NCBI RefSeq assembly: GCF_039631295.1
Contig: NZ_JBDIVE010000016.1
Location: 1 to 49,467, forward strand
Length of the DNA stretch: 49,467 bases
Source: Viridibacterium sediminicola
Lineage (GTDB): Bacteria > Pseudomonadota > Gammaproteobacteria > Burkholderiales > Rhodocyclaceae
Direction of reading: 5' to 3'
In this document: positions 17,860 through 26,102 of the stretch, piece by piece
Position numbering within the stretch: the stretch's first letter is position 1
Layout: each line of letters opens with the position of its first letter
The notes under the pieces: model-generated
Databases searched by the model: none
What the model was told of the DNA's origin: nothing
The model's input: the letters and a program-made list of their open reading frames with translations, nothing else
Position numbers and translations under genes: made by a program

Positions 17860-18675
17860 TCAGCGAGCGACTCGCTGCGGTGAGGCGTAGCGCATGCCCA
17901 GCCAGATCACCAGGGCGGTGAGGCCGTAGCACAGCGCCTGGGTGGCGGTGGGGGCAGCATCGTAACCGGCCATGGCGTGCAGCACGGTGCCGATCACGGA
18001 GTCTTCCGGCAGCAGCGCCGAGCTGTCCCACAGCGGGTCGATCAGCGCCGGCAGCACGTCGGCCTGGATCAGGAAGCGCGCGGCTTGCCCGGCCATGCCG
18101 GCGGCGAGCAGGAGGATCAGCAGGGCCGTCGCCTGGAAGAACCAGCGCAGCGGAATGTGCAGCAGGCCACGGTAGAGCAGGGTGCCGACGGCGATGCCGG
18201 CGACCAGCCCGATCAGGCTGCCGGCCAGCATGCTGTTGGCCGTGGTGCCGCCCTGGGTGAAGATGCCGTAGAGGAACAGCACGACTTCCGAGCCCTCGCG
18301 CAGCACCGCCAGGCCGACCACGCTGACCAGGATGGTGGCCGATTGCGTGCCACTGCTGACGGCATTGCCGATGCTGGTGGCGTGCGCTGCCAGCTCGCGG
18401 CCGTGGCGCGCCATCCAGATGTTGTGGCTGGCCAGCATCAGCACGGCCAGGCCCAGCACGGCGGCGTTGAAGATCTCTTGCCCCATGCCCTGGGCGAACT
18501 GGTTGAGCACGTCGGCAAAACCGGCGACCAGGCAGGCGCCGGCGATGCCGAGCCAGATGCCGGCGCCGATCCACAGGCCACGGTGACGCACGCCGCGCGT
18601 GGCTGCGGCCAGGATGCCGATGATCAGCGCGGCTTCGAGGACTTCACGGAACAGGATGATGGCAGAGCTGAGCAT
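17860..18675 (-). CDS. FTR1-family iron permease
   Basis: 271 residues with about seven hydrophobic helices. Both REXXE iron-binding motifs of the family are present: REVLE near residue 10 in the first helix and REGSE near residue 151. FTR1/EfeU permeases carry iron across the inner membrane. The upstream gene, six bases away on the same strand, encodes a periplasmic cupredoxin-like protein, and a Fur-like palindrome precedes both. There is no DyP peroxidase (EfeB), so this is a two-gene FTR1–cupredoxin (P19-like) system instead of a full efeUOB operon. Confidence 0.92.
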   Translation of the reverse strand: MLSSAIILFREVLEAALIIGILAAATRGVRHRGLWIGAGIWLGIAGACLVAGFADVLNQFAQGMGQEIFNAAVLGLAVLMLASHNIWMARHGRELAAHATSIGNAVSSGTQSATILVSVVGLAVLREGSEVVLFLYGIFTQGGTTANSMLAGSLIGLVAGIAVGTLLYRGLLHIPLRWFFQATALLILLLAAGMAGQAARFLIQADVLPALIDPLWDSSALLPEDSVIGTVLHAMAGYDAAPTATQALCYGLTALVIWLGMRYASPQRVAR

Positions 18676-18681
18676 GATGTT

Positions 18682-19008
18682 TTACTCGGCGATCAGCACG
18701 CCTTGTGCCGTTTTCTCGTTGAATTCCCCAAAGAACGGGTAGCTGCCCGGCTTGAGCGGGCCAACCACGACGAGACCTTTGCTCTTGCCCGGGATGACCT
18801 TTTCGGCGCGCAGTTTCTTGCTCTCGAACTCTTCCGGGCTGGCGTCGCGGTTGTCGATGACGATGCGGATCTTCTGGTTGGCCGCCACGCGCAGTTCGCT
18901 GGGCGAGAAAACGTGGTTTTCGATGATCAGGGTGACATCCTGATCGGCTTGGGCCAGCGGTGCTGCAAGGGCGCAGAGCAGGGCTGCGGAGGAGAGAAGT
19001 TTGCGCAT
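18682..19008 (-). CDS. Periplasmic cupredoxin-domain protein of the iron uptake operon
   Basis: The start at 19008 (MRKLLSSAALLCALAAPLAQA) gives a 108-residue protein with a clean Sec signal peptide and cleavage after LAQA; in-frame starts upstream (19044, 19071) would overlap the Fur-like site. The mature part is a single cupredoxin fold (DVTLIIENHVFSPSELRVAA near its beginning). The typical type 1 copper ligands are not all evident, as in P19/EfeO cupredoxin modules that bind copper and iron with Met, Glu and His. It probably delivers or oxidises iron for the FTR1 permease encoded immediately downstream. Confidence 0.85.
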   Translation of the reverse strand: MRKLLSSAALLCALAAPLAQADQDVTLIIENHVFSPSELRVAANQKIRIVIDNRDASPEEFESKKLRAEKVIPGKSKGLVVVGPLKPGSYPFFGEFNEKTAQGVLIAE

Positions 19009-19049
19009 GACGAAGGCTCGCAAAGTTATTATGGATAGAGCCATACTAT

Positions 19050-19064
19050 TGCGAATTGTTCGCA
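19050..19064. promoter_or_regulatory. Fur-box-like palindrome upstream of the iron-uptake operon
   Basis: TGCGAATTGTTCGCA is a perfect inverted repeat (TGCGAA-TTG-TTCGCA). Its 7-1-7 layout with A/T-rich inner positions resembles betaproteobacterial Fur sites. It lies 42–56 bases upstream of the chosen start of the cupredoxin gene, a suitable place for iron-dependent repression. No −10/−35 pair was assigned. Confidence 0.5.
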
Positions 19065-19130
19065 TTTGCAAACTTTGCCCCGTACGCGGCTGACGGCATT
19101 CCGCCGTTTGAGGCGTTCGTCTCAGCGGTG

Positions 19131-19164
19131 GGCGCCGCCGGCCGGCGATCCTGCCGGCGGCGCC
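19131..19164 (-). terminator. Perfect 12-bp hairpin downstream of the solute-binding protein gene
   Basis: GGCGCCGCCGGC (19131–19142) and GCCGGCGGCGCC (19153–19164) pair perfectly around a ten-base loop, eight bases after the stop codon at 19173. No U-tract is present. Confidence 0.5.
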
Positions 19165-19172
19165 TGGCCGTC

Positions 19173-20420
19173 TCAGGGCAGACGGCGGATGCGCGAGACG
19201 GCGTCATCCAGTGCTTGCTTGGGCGGCTTGCGGTCGGTCCAAACGGCGTCCAGTTCCTCGGCAAATACTTCACGCACGCCCGGCTTGTGCGCCAGCGCGC
19301 TGGCGTAGCCATTGGTCGCCGATTTGTGGGTCAGCTCGTCGATGGCGATGCGAATCGCCTGCAGATCTTCGCGCAGCAGCCGCGAACGCGTGGCGGCCAG
19401 CAGGCCGGCCTGGTTGAGCGGCAGGTAGCCGGCATTGACCTGCCATTCGACCTGGCTCTCGGCGCTCAGCCAGAAGCTGACGAAACGCGCGATCTGGGCG
19501 TATTCGGCGCTGCTGCGGCCGGCGGCGATCCACATCGACGGGCCATCGGCGAGAGTGTTGAGCGGCGCGCCGTAGGCACCGTCATGGTAGGGCAGGGGGC
19601 TGACCACCACGTCCAGCCCGGCGCGGCGCAGGCTGGGCAGCAGGGCCGAGCTGGCGGTCAGGCTGGCGCATTTGCCATCCATGAAGACCTGCTCGGCTTC
19701 GCGTCCGTAGCCGAAGAGGTGCAGGTACTGGCCGCGCACCCAGCTGTTCATCAGCGCGATGTGTTTCACCTGCATCAGGCCATTGGCCACCACCTGGGCG
19801 TTCTTGCCTGTGCTGGCATAGGCCTGGTTGTTCCAGGCGCTGCTGTTCTCGATGAACACGCTGACCGGCTCGGCCGTCGTGTAGGGGCAGGCGATGCCGG
19901 CCTGGCGCAGCTTGCCGAAGACCTCCTGCCAGTCCTGCCAGGTGGCCGGCAGGCTGGCCGGGTCAATGCCGGCTTGTTGCAGGGCGGCGCGGTTGGTGTA
20001 CATCACCGGGCTGCCCAGGCCGATGGGCAGGGCCCGCAGACGATTGCGCTCATCAAGTACCAGCGGCGTCATCATGCGCGGCGGGGCGAGGGTTTGCAGC
20101 GGTTCGCGCGCCTGCGCCATGACTTCGTAGAGCGGCTTGATGCGCTTGGGCTTGCTCAGCAGCTGCGCTTCCGAGCTGTCCTCGAGAATCATCAGCGCGG
20201 CCTGCGGGCCGGGCGCGTCCCAGCGGCGTTCGCTGATGTTGATGTGCGCGGCCTTGTTGCCAGCATTGAAGCGCTCGACCAGGCGGGCCAGCTGCGCGCC
20301 CTTGTCAGCGCCCAGCTCGTGCACCAGCTCGATTTCGAGCGGTGCGCGCTCGGCGGCGTGGAGGCCCGGACACAAGCCGATCAGGCTCAGGCAAAGGATC
20401 AGCGCGCGGGTATGTTTCAT
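19173..20420 (-). CDS. Extracellular solute-binding protein, family 1 (UgpB-like)
   Basis: 415 residues from the ATG at 20420 (MKHTRALILCLSLIG), which opens a standard signal peptide cleaved near LHA-AERAP. The mature protein resembles sugar or glycerol-3-phosphate binding proteins of ABC importers: ELVHELGADKGAQLARLVER near the start, PIGLGSPVMYTNRAALQQAG with a typical substrate-cleft tyrosine, and ATWQDWQEVFGKLRQAGIAC. No permease or ATPase gene lies next to it, so it is an orphan, either supplied by a remote transporter or used for sensing. A hairpin follows the stop. The substrate is not identifiable. Confidence 0.82.
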   Translation of the reverse strand: MKHTRALILCLSLIGLCPGLHAAERAPLEIELVHELGADKGAQLARLVERFNAGNKAAHINISERRWDAPGPQAALMILEDSSEAQLLSKPKRIKPLYEVMAQAREPLQTLAPPRMMTPLVLDERNRLRALPIGLGSPVMYTNRAALQQAGIDPASLPATWQDWQEVFGKLRQAGIACPYTTAEPVSVFIENSSAWNNQAYASTGKNAQVVANGLMQVKHIALMNSWVRGQYLHLFGYGREAEQVFMDGKCASLTASSALLPSLRRAGLDVVVSPLPYHDGAYGAPLNTLADGPSMWIAAGRSSAEYAQIARFVSFWLSAESQVEWQVNAGYLPLNQAGLLAATRSRLLREDLQAIRIAIDELTHKSATNGYASALAHKPGVREVFAEELDAVWTDRKPPKQALDDAVSRIRRLP

Positions 20421-20565
20421 GAGTCGGGTCCGGCAATAAATGAGCGGCCGATTATAGAGGCCGTCCGCGCGCCGTTCGGGGGGCGCCACGACAAGCGGCT
20501 CAAGAGATCGGCGGCGGGTGACGTAAAGCTATCTGGTCACTTACCGGTTTTTGCAAGGTCATTCC

Positions 20566-21000
20566 ATGTCACCACGTCTGCTCGCAATCCTTGTGTTGTT
20601 GCCGCTTGCCGCCTGCGAGCGGCTCGGCATTCCAGACCCGGCCAAAGATGCAGCGGACCGCGAAGCCGAGGGGCGGGCCATCGGCAGCGCCTGCCGTCAG
20701 TCGGGGCGCGCGCTGGAGGACTGCTTCACGCTCAATCTCAAGGCGTCCAAGTCGGCCATCTTCAACGGCTGGAAGGAGATGAACGACTACATGACCGAGA
20801 ACAAGATCGACACCGTCAAACCCGAGCTGCCCCTGCCCGGCATGCCCAAGAACAAGGGCGGCGATAGTGATGCGGGCGATGCGCAGTCCGACGCGGCGGA
20901 GGACAAAACGCTCTCGCGCACCGAACGGCGGCGGCGCGCCGAGGCCGCCAAGGAAGCTGAAAGTGGCAAGGATGCAGGCAAGGACAGCGCCAAGCACTAG
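20566..21000 (+). CDS. Predicted lipoprotein with a charged C-terminal tail
   Basis: 144 residues from the ATG at 20566 (AAGG upstream). Residues 1–16 form a lipoprotein signal peptide ending in the lipobox LAAC. The middle contains two cysteines (SACRQSGRALEDCF) that may pair, and a short helical region. The last 50 residues are low complexity and rich in K, E, A and D (SRTERRRRAEAAKEAESGKD), likely disordered or coiled. The family is not recognised. It is followed by a hairpin and then rlmM, with which it may or may not be co-transcribed. Confidence 0.7.
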   Translation: MSPRLLAILVLLPLAACERLGIPDPAKDAADREAEGRAIGSACRQSGRALEDCFTLNLKASKSAIFNGWKEMNDYMTENKIDTVKPELPLPGMPKNKGGDSDAGDAQSDAAEDKTLSRTERRRRAEAAKEAESGKDAGKDSAKH

Positions 21001-21020
21001 CCACAACCGGCGGGTTGTGG
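21001..21020 (+). terminator. Hairpin directly after the lipoprotein gene
   Basis: CCACAACC-GGCG-GGTTGTGG is a perfect eight-base stem with a four-base loop starting on the base after the stop codon. No T-run follows; a TATACT box at 21032–21037 lies just beyond, so the promoter of rlmM may begin here. Confidence 0.5.
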
Positions 21021-21066
21021 GCCCTGCTGTGTATACTCGCCGCCTTTGCTGCCTACCCATGCTGCC

Positions 21067-22137
21067 ATGCAGATTCAAGCTACAGGATTGATCCTTCACT
21101 GCCGCGCCGGCTTCGAGAGCGAGGTCGCTGCCGAAGTGCTGGCGCGCTGCGAAGAGCATGGTTTCCTCGGTGTCGTGCACAGCCAGCCGGATACCGCCAT
21201 CGTGCGCTTTGCGCTGCATGATGCGGTGCCCTGGCAAAGCCTGCTTGCCATCACTCCGTTTGCCGACTGGATTTTCGCCCGCGAGCGGCATGCCTGGATT
21301 GGCAGCATTGCGGATCTGCCTACGCAAGACCGTGCCGGCGTCATCGCCCAGGATCTGGCCGTGCGTGGCCTGCGCTGCGGACGCGTGATCTGCGAATTCG
21401 CCGACACCAACGCCGCCAAGGAAGTCTCGGGCTTCCTGCGCCGCTTCACCCCGCATCTGGAGAAAGCGCTGAGCCGTGTTGGCGTGCTTACGCCCTCAGA
21501 AACCGCGCCGACTTTGCATCTTTTTTTCGATACCTCGGCCGCCTGCGAGATCGGCCTCTCGGCGCCCGGCGACGCCTCGCCCTGGCCGATGGGCGTGCCG
21601 CGTCTGCGCATGCCGCGTGGCGCGCCGAGCCGTTCCACGCTCAAGCTGGCCGAAGCCTTTTATGCCCTGATGAGCGAAAAGGAACGCGACAAAAGCCTGC
21701 GTGCCGGCTTGCGCGCCGTCGATCTGGGCGCCGCGCCGGGCGGCTGGACCCTGCAATTCGCGCAGCGCGGCGTGCATGTCACGGCGGTCGATAATGGCCC
21801 GCTGTCCGCCGAGGTGCTGGCCACCGGGATGGTCGAACACCGGCGTGCCGACGGCTTTACCTGGCGCCCGCCCAAGCCGGTCGACTGGATGGTTTGCGAC
21901 ATGGTCGAGCAGCCGGCGCGGGTGGCGGTGCTGATGGCTGACTGGCTGGTCAAGGGCAATTGCCGGCGCACGATCTTCAACCTCAAGCTACCGATGAAAA
22001 AGCGCTTCAAGGAGATCGCCCACTGCCGCGAGCTGATCGACAAGCGCCTGCGCGAGCAAGGCCTGCGCTACACCTTGCGGATGAAGCATCTGTACCACGA
22101 CCGTGAGGAAATCACCGCTTATTTGACCCTGATTTGA
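21067..22137 (+). CDS. rlmM: 23S rRNA 2'-O-ribose C2498 methyltransferase
   Basis: 356 residues from the ATG at 21067 (MQIQATGLILHCRAGFE), chosen because known RlmM proteins begin with a similar hydrophobic-CRPGFE segment; an ATG at 21046 is possible. RlmM methylates the ribose of C2498 in 23S rRNA using SAM. The N-terminal THUMP-like domain covers about 1–170. The Rossmann methyltransferase domain has AVDLGAAPGGWTLQF (SAM site, about 222–236), CDMVEQPA (catalytic Asp region) and LKLPMKKRF (catalytic Lys). The K-D-K-E tetrad looks intact. Confidence 0.93.
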   Translation: MQIQATGLILHCRAGFESEVAAEVLARCEEHGFLGVVHSQPDTAIVRFALHDAVPWQSLLAITPFADWIFARERHAWIGSIADLPTQDRAGVIAQDLAVRGLRCGRVICEFADTNAAKEVSGFLRRFTPHLEKALSRVGVLTPSETAPTLHLFFDTSAACEIGLSAPGDASPWPMGVPRLRMPRGAPSRSTLKLAEAFYALMSEKERDKSLRAGLRAVDLGAAPGGWTLQFAQRGVHVTAVDNGPLSAEVLATGMVEHRRADGFTWRPPKPVDWMVCDMVEQPARVAVLMADWLVKGNCRRTIFNLKLPMKKRFKEIAHCRELIDKRLREQGLRYTLRMKHLYHDREEITAYLTLI

Positions 22138-22240
22138 GCCCACGCTGCCCATTGCGCGGAGCGCATGCAGGGTTTACAGCCAGCTGCGGGTATACTCGTG
22201 CGTCGTACACGATATTCGCCGGATTGAAACCGGATTGCCA

Positions 22241-23716
22241 ATGAGCTTTGCTGAACTTGGATTGAGTCCCGAACTGCTGCGTGCTGTGGAAGAGGCCGGT
22301 TACACCGAACCGACGCCGATCCAGCGCCAGGCCATTCCCGTCGTGCTGGCGGGTGGGGACGTGATGGGCGGTGCGCAGACCGGCACCGGCAAGACCGCCA
22401 GTTTCACCCTGCCGTTGCTGCATCGCCTGTCGCGCCATGCCAGCACCAGCACTTCGCCAGCGCGCCACCCGGTGCGCGCGCTGATCCTCACGCCGACGCG
22501 CGAGCTGGCGATGCAGGTCTTCGAGTCGGTGCGCACCTACAGCAAGTACGTGCCGCTGCGCAGCACCTGCATCTACGGTGGCGTGGACATGAAGGCGCAG
22601 ATCGCCGAGATGCGCACCGGCATCGAGATCGTCGTCGCCACGCCGGGCCGCCTGCTCGACCACGTCGAACAGCGCAGCATCCAGCTGGGCCAGGTCGAAT
22701 TCCTGGTCCTCGATGAAGCGGACCGCATGCTCGACATGGGCTTCATCCCGGACATCCGCCGCATCATCAGCCTGCTGCCGCAAAAACGGCAGAGCCTGCT
22801 GTTCTCGGCGACCTTCTCGGACGAGATCAAGAAGCTCGCCGACAGCATGCTGCAAGCGCCGCAGCTGATCGAAGTGGCACGCCGCAACATGGTCAGCGAG
22901 ACCATCAGCCACATCGTTCACCCGGTCTCCACCAGCGTCAAGCGCGAGCTGCTGGCCAAGCTGCTGGCTGAAGGCGATACCACCGACCAGATGCTGGTCT
23001 TCGTCAGCACCAAGTTCGGCTGCAGCCGCCTGACCCGCCACCTCGAAAAGGAAGGCATCTCGGTCGACGCCATTCACGGCGACAAGGGGCAGCAGCAGCG
23101 CACCGAAGCGCTCGAAAAATTCAAGGCCGGCGAAACCCGCGTGCTGGTGGCGACCGATGTCGCCGCGCGTGGCCTGGACGTCGATGATCTGCCCTGCGTG
23201 GTGAATTTCGAGCTGCCGCCCAATCCTGAGGATTACATTCACCGCATCGGTCGTACCGGCCGTGCGGGCAAGACCGGCAAGGCGATCTCGCTAGTTTCGC
23301 CGGAAGAGCAGCCGCGCCTGTCGGCGATCGAGCGCATGATCAAGCTCAAGGTCACCCAGGTCATGGTGCCGGGCTTTGGTCCCGAGACCACGCCGGAAGA
23401 ATTGCCGCGCCCGCGCCGTAGCCGTCCCGAATCGAGCGAAGGCGGCCGTGAGCGCCCGGCACGCCCTGAGCGCAGCCGCAGTGCCGAGTCGGACAGCGGC
23501 GAGCGCAGCAGCTTCTCGCGTACGCGCAGCAAGCCCAGCAATATGGTGGCGCCGGACGGTTTCGATTTCTCGCGCCCCTACGCGCCGAGCGCTGCCGAAA
23601 CGGGCGCTGAAGCGGCGGCCGCCAGTCAGACTGGCAGCGCTGACAAACCGCGTCCGGCGAATGGCCCGGCACGGCCGCTGGCCTTCCTGCTCGGCGGTTC
23701 GCGCAAGCCGTCCTGA
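22241..23716 (+). CDS. rhlE: DEAD-box ATP-dependent RNA helicase RhlE
   Basis: 491 residues from the ATG at 22241. All DEAD-box motifs are in order: the Q-motif (TEPTPIQRQAIP), motif I AQTGTGKT, Ia PTRELA, II VLDEADRM, III SAT, then the second RecA domain with DVAARGLDVDD and HRIGRTGRAG. After about residue 375 comes a low-complexity, R/S/P/E-rich tail that is likely disordered and RNA-binding. RhlE proteins remodel rRNA and mRNA, often in ribosome assembly and cold adaptation. A TATACT box lies about 45 bases upstream. Confidence 0.94.
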   Translation: MSFAELGLSPELLRAVEEAGYTEPTPIQRQAIPVVLAGGDVMGGAQTGTGKTASFTLPLLHRLSRHASTSTSPARHPVRALILTPTRELAMQVFESVRTYSKYVPLRSTCIYGGVDMKAQIAEMRTGIEIVVATPGRLLDHVEQRSIQLGQVEFLVLDEADRMLDMGFIPDIRRIISLLPQKRQSLLFSATFSDEIKKLADSMLQAPQLIEVARRNMVSETISHIVHPVSTSVKRELLAKLLAEGDTTDQMLVFVSTKFGCSRLTRHLEKEGISVDAIHGDKGQQQRTEALEKFKAGETRVLVATDVAARGLDVDDLPCVVNFELPPNPEDYIHRIGRTGRAGKTGKAISLVSPEEQPRLSAIERMIKLKVTQVMVPGFGPETTPEELPRPRRSRPESSEGGRERPARPERSRSAESDSGERSSFSRTRSKPSNMVAPDGFDFSRPYAPSAAETGAEAAAASQTGSADKPRPANGPARPLAFLLGGSRKPS

Positions 23717-23726
23717 GGCGGCTTGC

Positions 23727-23749
23727 GGCGCGCTGTCCTGCAGCGCGCC
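23727..23749 (+). terminator. Hairpin between convergent rhlE and DUF192 genes
   Basis: GGCGCGCTG and CAGCGCGCC form a perfect nine-base stem around TCCTG, ten bases past the rhlE stop. It lies between convergent genes; no U-tract on either side. Confidence 0.5.
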
Positions 23750-23765
23750 GTGAATGCGCGCGTTT

Positions 23766-24227
23766 TCAGCGTGCGCCGAAGCGCGTCAGATCTTCAAGCT
23801 TGCTGCCCGGCTTGATGTTCTTGGCCTTGAACCAACCCTTGTTCATCTCCAGCGCAAAACGCGCCGGCTTGCTCGCGCAGTGGTTGTCCTCGGTCTGCGG
23901 CAGCATCTCTTCGATGTTGATGATGCGGCCTTGCTCATCGAGGAAGGCCACCGATAGCGGGATCAGGGTGTTCTTCATCCACATGCAGTACTGCTGTGTG
24001 CTGTCGAAGACGAACAACATGCCGGCATTGCTGGGCAGACTCTTGCGGTACATCAGGCCTTGCTCGCGGGCGGGCTCGTTGGCCGCCACTTCGGCATCGA
24101 TGCGCCACATGCCCAGATTCAGCTCGGTGCGCGGGAACTGGATCTCGGCCTGCGCGGCCGTTGCCAGTAGGGCGCTGCCGGCCAGGCACAGGTGCAGCAG
24201 TCGTGTGCGCAGGGCTTTCATCTTCAT
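23766..24227 (-). CDS. DUF192 family periplasmic protein
   Basis: 153 residues. A signal peptide (MKMKALRTRLLHLCLAGSAL… ending ATAAQA) exports it. The DUF192 fold is clear: AREQGLMYRKSLP, GMLFVFD and the hallmark YCMWMKNTLIPLSVAFLD. DUF192 proteins are small beta-barrel-like domains of unknown role, often secreted. The ATG overlaps the CapA-like gene stop by four bases, making it the last member of the five-gene operon that begins with the ABC transporter. Its presence there suggests an envelope function linked to the same pathway. Confidence 0.9.
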   Translation of the reverse strand: MKMKALRTRLLHLCLAGSALLATAAQAEIQFPRTELNLGMWRIDAEVAANEPAREQGLMYRKSLPSNAGMLFVFDSTQQYCMWMKNTLIPLSVAFLDEQGRIINIEEMLPQTEDNHCASKPARFALEMNKGWFKAKNIKPGSKLEDLTRFGAR

Positions 24228-25243
24228 CGCTGATTCCTCTTCTCAGGTGTGGTCGGGCGCTGGTTTGGCGCGCAGTGTGCGATCCGGCCGTGCGGCGCGG
24301 CGCCACAGGGCGTGGTACCCGTGGTCTTCAGGCTGGGGACGCCATCTTCGTCCATGAACACGGCGCGCGTAGTCCAGCTCTGCAGCCCCTTGCGGTCCAG
24401 TTCCAGACGCAGCAGCCAGCCGGTGCGCAGCTCATCGCTCTTGAAGCTGTCAAAAACCAGATTGCCCAGGCTGTAGACGATCAGCTTGCCCTTGTAATAC
24501 TCGGCGCCCTGGGTGATGTGCGGGTGCGTGCCGACGACCAGGTCTGCGCCGGCATCGATCATGATGCGTGCCAGTGTGCGCTGGCGTGCGCTCGGTTCAG
24601 GTTCGCGTTCCCAGCCCCAGTGCATGAAGGGAATCACCAGATCAGCGCCGGCACGGCGGGCGGCACGGATGTCGGCAACGACATGACTGTCCTCGCTCCA
24701 GGCCACGCCCGGCCAGTCAGGGCCGGCTTCAAAGCTGCGCGGCTTGAATTCGTTGTACGCGAGCACGGCGATGCGCAGGCCGTTGCGTGTGATCCACAGC
24801 GGCGCGTGCGCTTCCTGCAGATTGCGGCCGCCACCAAAATGCGCAATGCCCTTGGCGTCGAGATGGCTGATCGTTTCGACGAAGGCCTGCTTGCCGTAAT
24901 CGCCGGCATGGTTGTTGGCCAGCGAGACGGCATCGAAACGCTTCTTGACGATGTCCAGCACCGCCGGCTGGGCGCGGAAGGTGAAGATCTTGCTGGCCAG
25001 CGCTTCACCCGTGGTGGCGACCGGGCATTCGAGATTGGCGATGCGGTAATCAGCGCTGCCGAGGAAGTCGCTCAGCCCGGCCAGTGGGTCACCGCCGGCG
25101 GCGATCACGCGGCCGGGGCCGTCGTCGAGCATCAGGTCGCCGCCTAAGATCAGCGACACCTTGGGCGCCGGCGCAGGCGCCGGGGCGGCCAGCAGCGGCA
25201 GGGCGAGGAGCAGCGCGGCGAAGGCGGCAATCCGTTTTTTCAT
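24224..25243 (-). CDS. CapA-family (PgsA-like) metallophosphatase-fold protein
   Basis: 339 residues from the ATG at 25243, which overlaps the preceding stop (ATGA). The N-terminus is a signal peptide with a P/A-rich region (PAPAPAPK). The domain carries the CapA family markers: GGDLMLDD near the start, LANNHAGDYGK, FMHWGWEREPEPS and VGTHPHITQGAEYY, which together form a metal-dependent phosphoesterase-like site. CapA/PgsA acts in poly-gamma-glutamate synthesis or export in Gram-positives. Here it sits in an operon opposite cyanophycin synthetases, which contain a Mur-ligase domain as PgsB/CapB does. The last 35 residues are unrelated to the family and probably disordered. Confidence 0.88.
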   Translation of the reverse strand: MKKRIAAFAALLLALPLLAAPAPAPAPKVSLILGGDLMLDDGPGRVIAAGGDPLAGLSDFLGSADYRIANLECPVATTGEALASKIFTFRAQPAVLDIVKKRFDAVSLANNHAGDYGKQAFVETISHLDAKGIAHFGGGRNLQEAHAPLWITRNGLRIAVLAYNEFKPRSFEAGPDWPGVAWSEDSHVVADIRAARRAGADLVIPFMHWGWEREPEPSARQRTLARIMIDAGADLVVGTHPHITQGAEYYKGKLIVYSLGNLVFDSFKSDELRTGWLLRLELDRKGLQSWTTRAVFMDEDGVPSLKTTGTTPCGAAPHGRIAHCAPNQRPTTPEKRNQR

Positions 25244-25629
25244 ATGCGCTCGCACCAGTATTCGAGTTCGCCATCGCGAACCGGTTCATAGACGCGTTGC
25301 AAGCCGCTGAAGCCGAATTGCGGGCGATTGCTCAGCGGCCAGGCATGCGTGCTGTGCTGGATGATCACCGGCGAATCTTCATGATCGGCATAGACGTAGA
25401 TCTTGGCGGCTGCGGTGTCGCGTGGCGTGGTTTGCAGCACGATGCGGAACAGGAAGTAGGAGCCGATCTGCACTGTCGGCACCGCGTAGGGCGAGGCCAC
25501 CGGCTGTGCGCGCAGGGTGCGCGTTTCGCCGCCGTAGCTGACATGGCATTGCACGCCGGGCGTCGCGGCCGGGGTCGCGCTGCTGGCGAGCAGAGCGAGG
25601 CTGGCGAGGAAGCAGCGCGCGCGGCTCAC
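25240..25629 (-). CDS. Secreted protein of unknown function in the DUF1854 operon
   Basis: The best start is the GTG at 25629, which overlaps the DUF1854 stop (GTGA) and opens a signal peptide (SRARCFLASLALLASSATPA); the same frame stays open upstream but reads as arginine-rich shadow there. The product is 129 residues. The mature part is a small beta-rich domain with two cysteines (in QCHVSYGG and YWCERI) likely joined by a disulfide. The family is not recognised. The four-base overlaps on both sides tie it tightly to the operon, so a role in the same envelope process is likely. No strong Shine–Dalgarno is visible, fitting translational coupling. Confidence 0.65.
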   Translation of the reverse strand: MSRARCFLASLALLASSATPAATPGVQCHVSYGGETRTLRAQPVASPYAVPTVQIGSYFLFRIVLQTTPRDTAAAKIYVYADHEDSPVIIQHSTHAWPLSNRPQFGFSGLQRVYEPVRDGELEYWCERI

Positions 25630-26102
25630 AGGAAGCGGTCCAGAATGCGCCGGCTGATGCGGTCCATGCCGTAGCGGTTGCGGATCAAAAATTGCACGCC
25701 GTGGCTGTCGGCGATCAGCAAGGTGCCGTCGGCGACGCGGCGGATGTCTTCTTCGCCACGCAGGATGAAGCGCGTCTCGCCACGATCTGTCTCCACCTCC
25801 CATTCGCTGGGCGTGGCGAAGGTCGAGACCTTGCGGATGCTGCGGATCTCCGGCATGAATTCGCGATTGCGCAATTCCTCTTCGATCAGGCTGCGCTGCG
25901 CCGCCGGCAATTGCTGCAGGCTGTCGATCCAGGCCAGTTCGTGACCGTCGATGCTGATCAGCGAGATGCCTTCGTCAGGTGCGGCAATCGGAAAGGCGCG
26001 CACCGGCACCACGCCTTCATGTGTCGTGCCCTCTGCGTCGACGAACAAGAGCTTGCCGAAGGCGTTACGACGCAGGTCGAGGACAGTCTGGATTTCACTC
26101 AT
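25626..26102 (-). CDS. DUF1854 protein linked to cyanophycin metabolism
   Basis: 158 residues from the ATG at 26102, with CAGGAG eight bases upstream and an overlap of eight bases with the transporter stop. It is a soluble protein without signal or membrane segment. Blocks such as LDLRRNAFGKLLFVDAEG, GHELAWIDSLQQLP, RSLIEEELRNREFMPEI and FILRGEEDIRR match the DUF1854 family, which recurs beside cyanophycin synthetase genes in proteobacteria. Molecular function is unknown. Its position right after the exporter suggests a regulatory or accessory subunit of that transporter. Confidence 0.85.
   Translation of the reverse strand: MSEIQTVLDLRRNAFGKLLFVDAEGTTHEGVVPVRAFPIAAPDEGISLISIDGHELAWIDSLQQLPAAQRSLIEEELRNREFMPEIRSIRKVSTFATPSEWEVETDRGETRFILRGEEDIRRVADGTLLIADSHGVQFLIRNRYGMDRISRRILDRFL

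Noticed and set aside
19009..19071. Upstream starts for the cupredoxin gene (19044, 19071)
   Set aside because: They would add a non-signal-like N-terminus and the longer one would cover the Fur-like palindrome; the ATG at 19008 opens a clean signal peptide.
22138..22240. Full sigma-70 promoter for rhlE
   Set aside because: A TATACT box at about 22193 is clear, but no −35 box at 16–18 bases was found, so no complete promoter is claimed.
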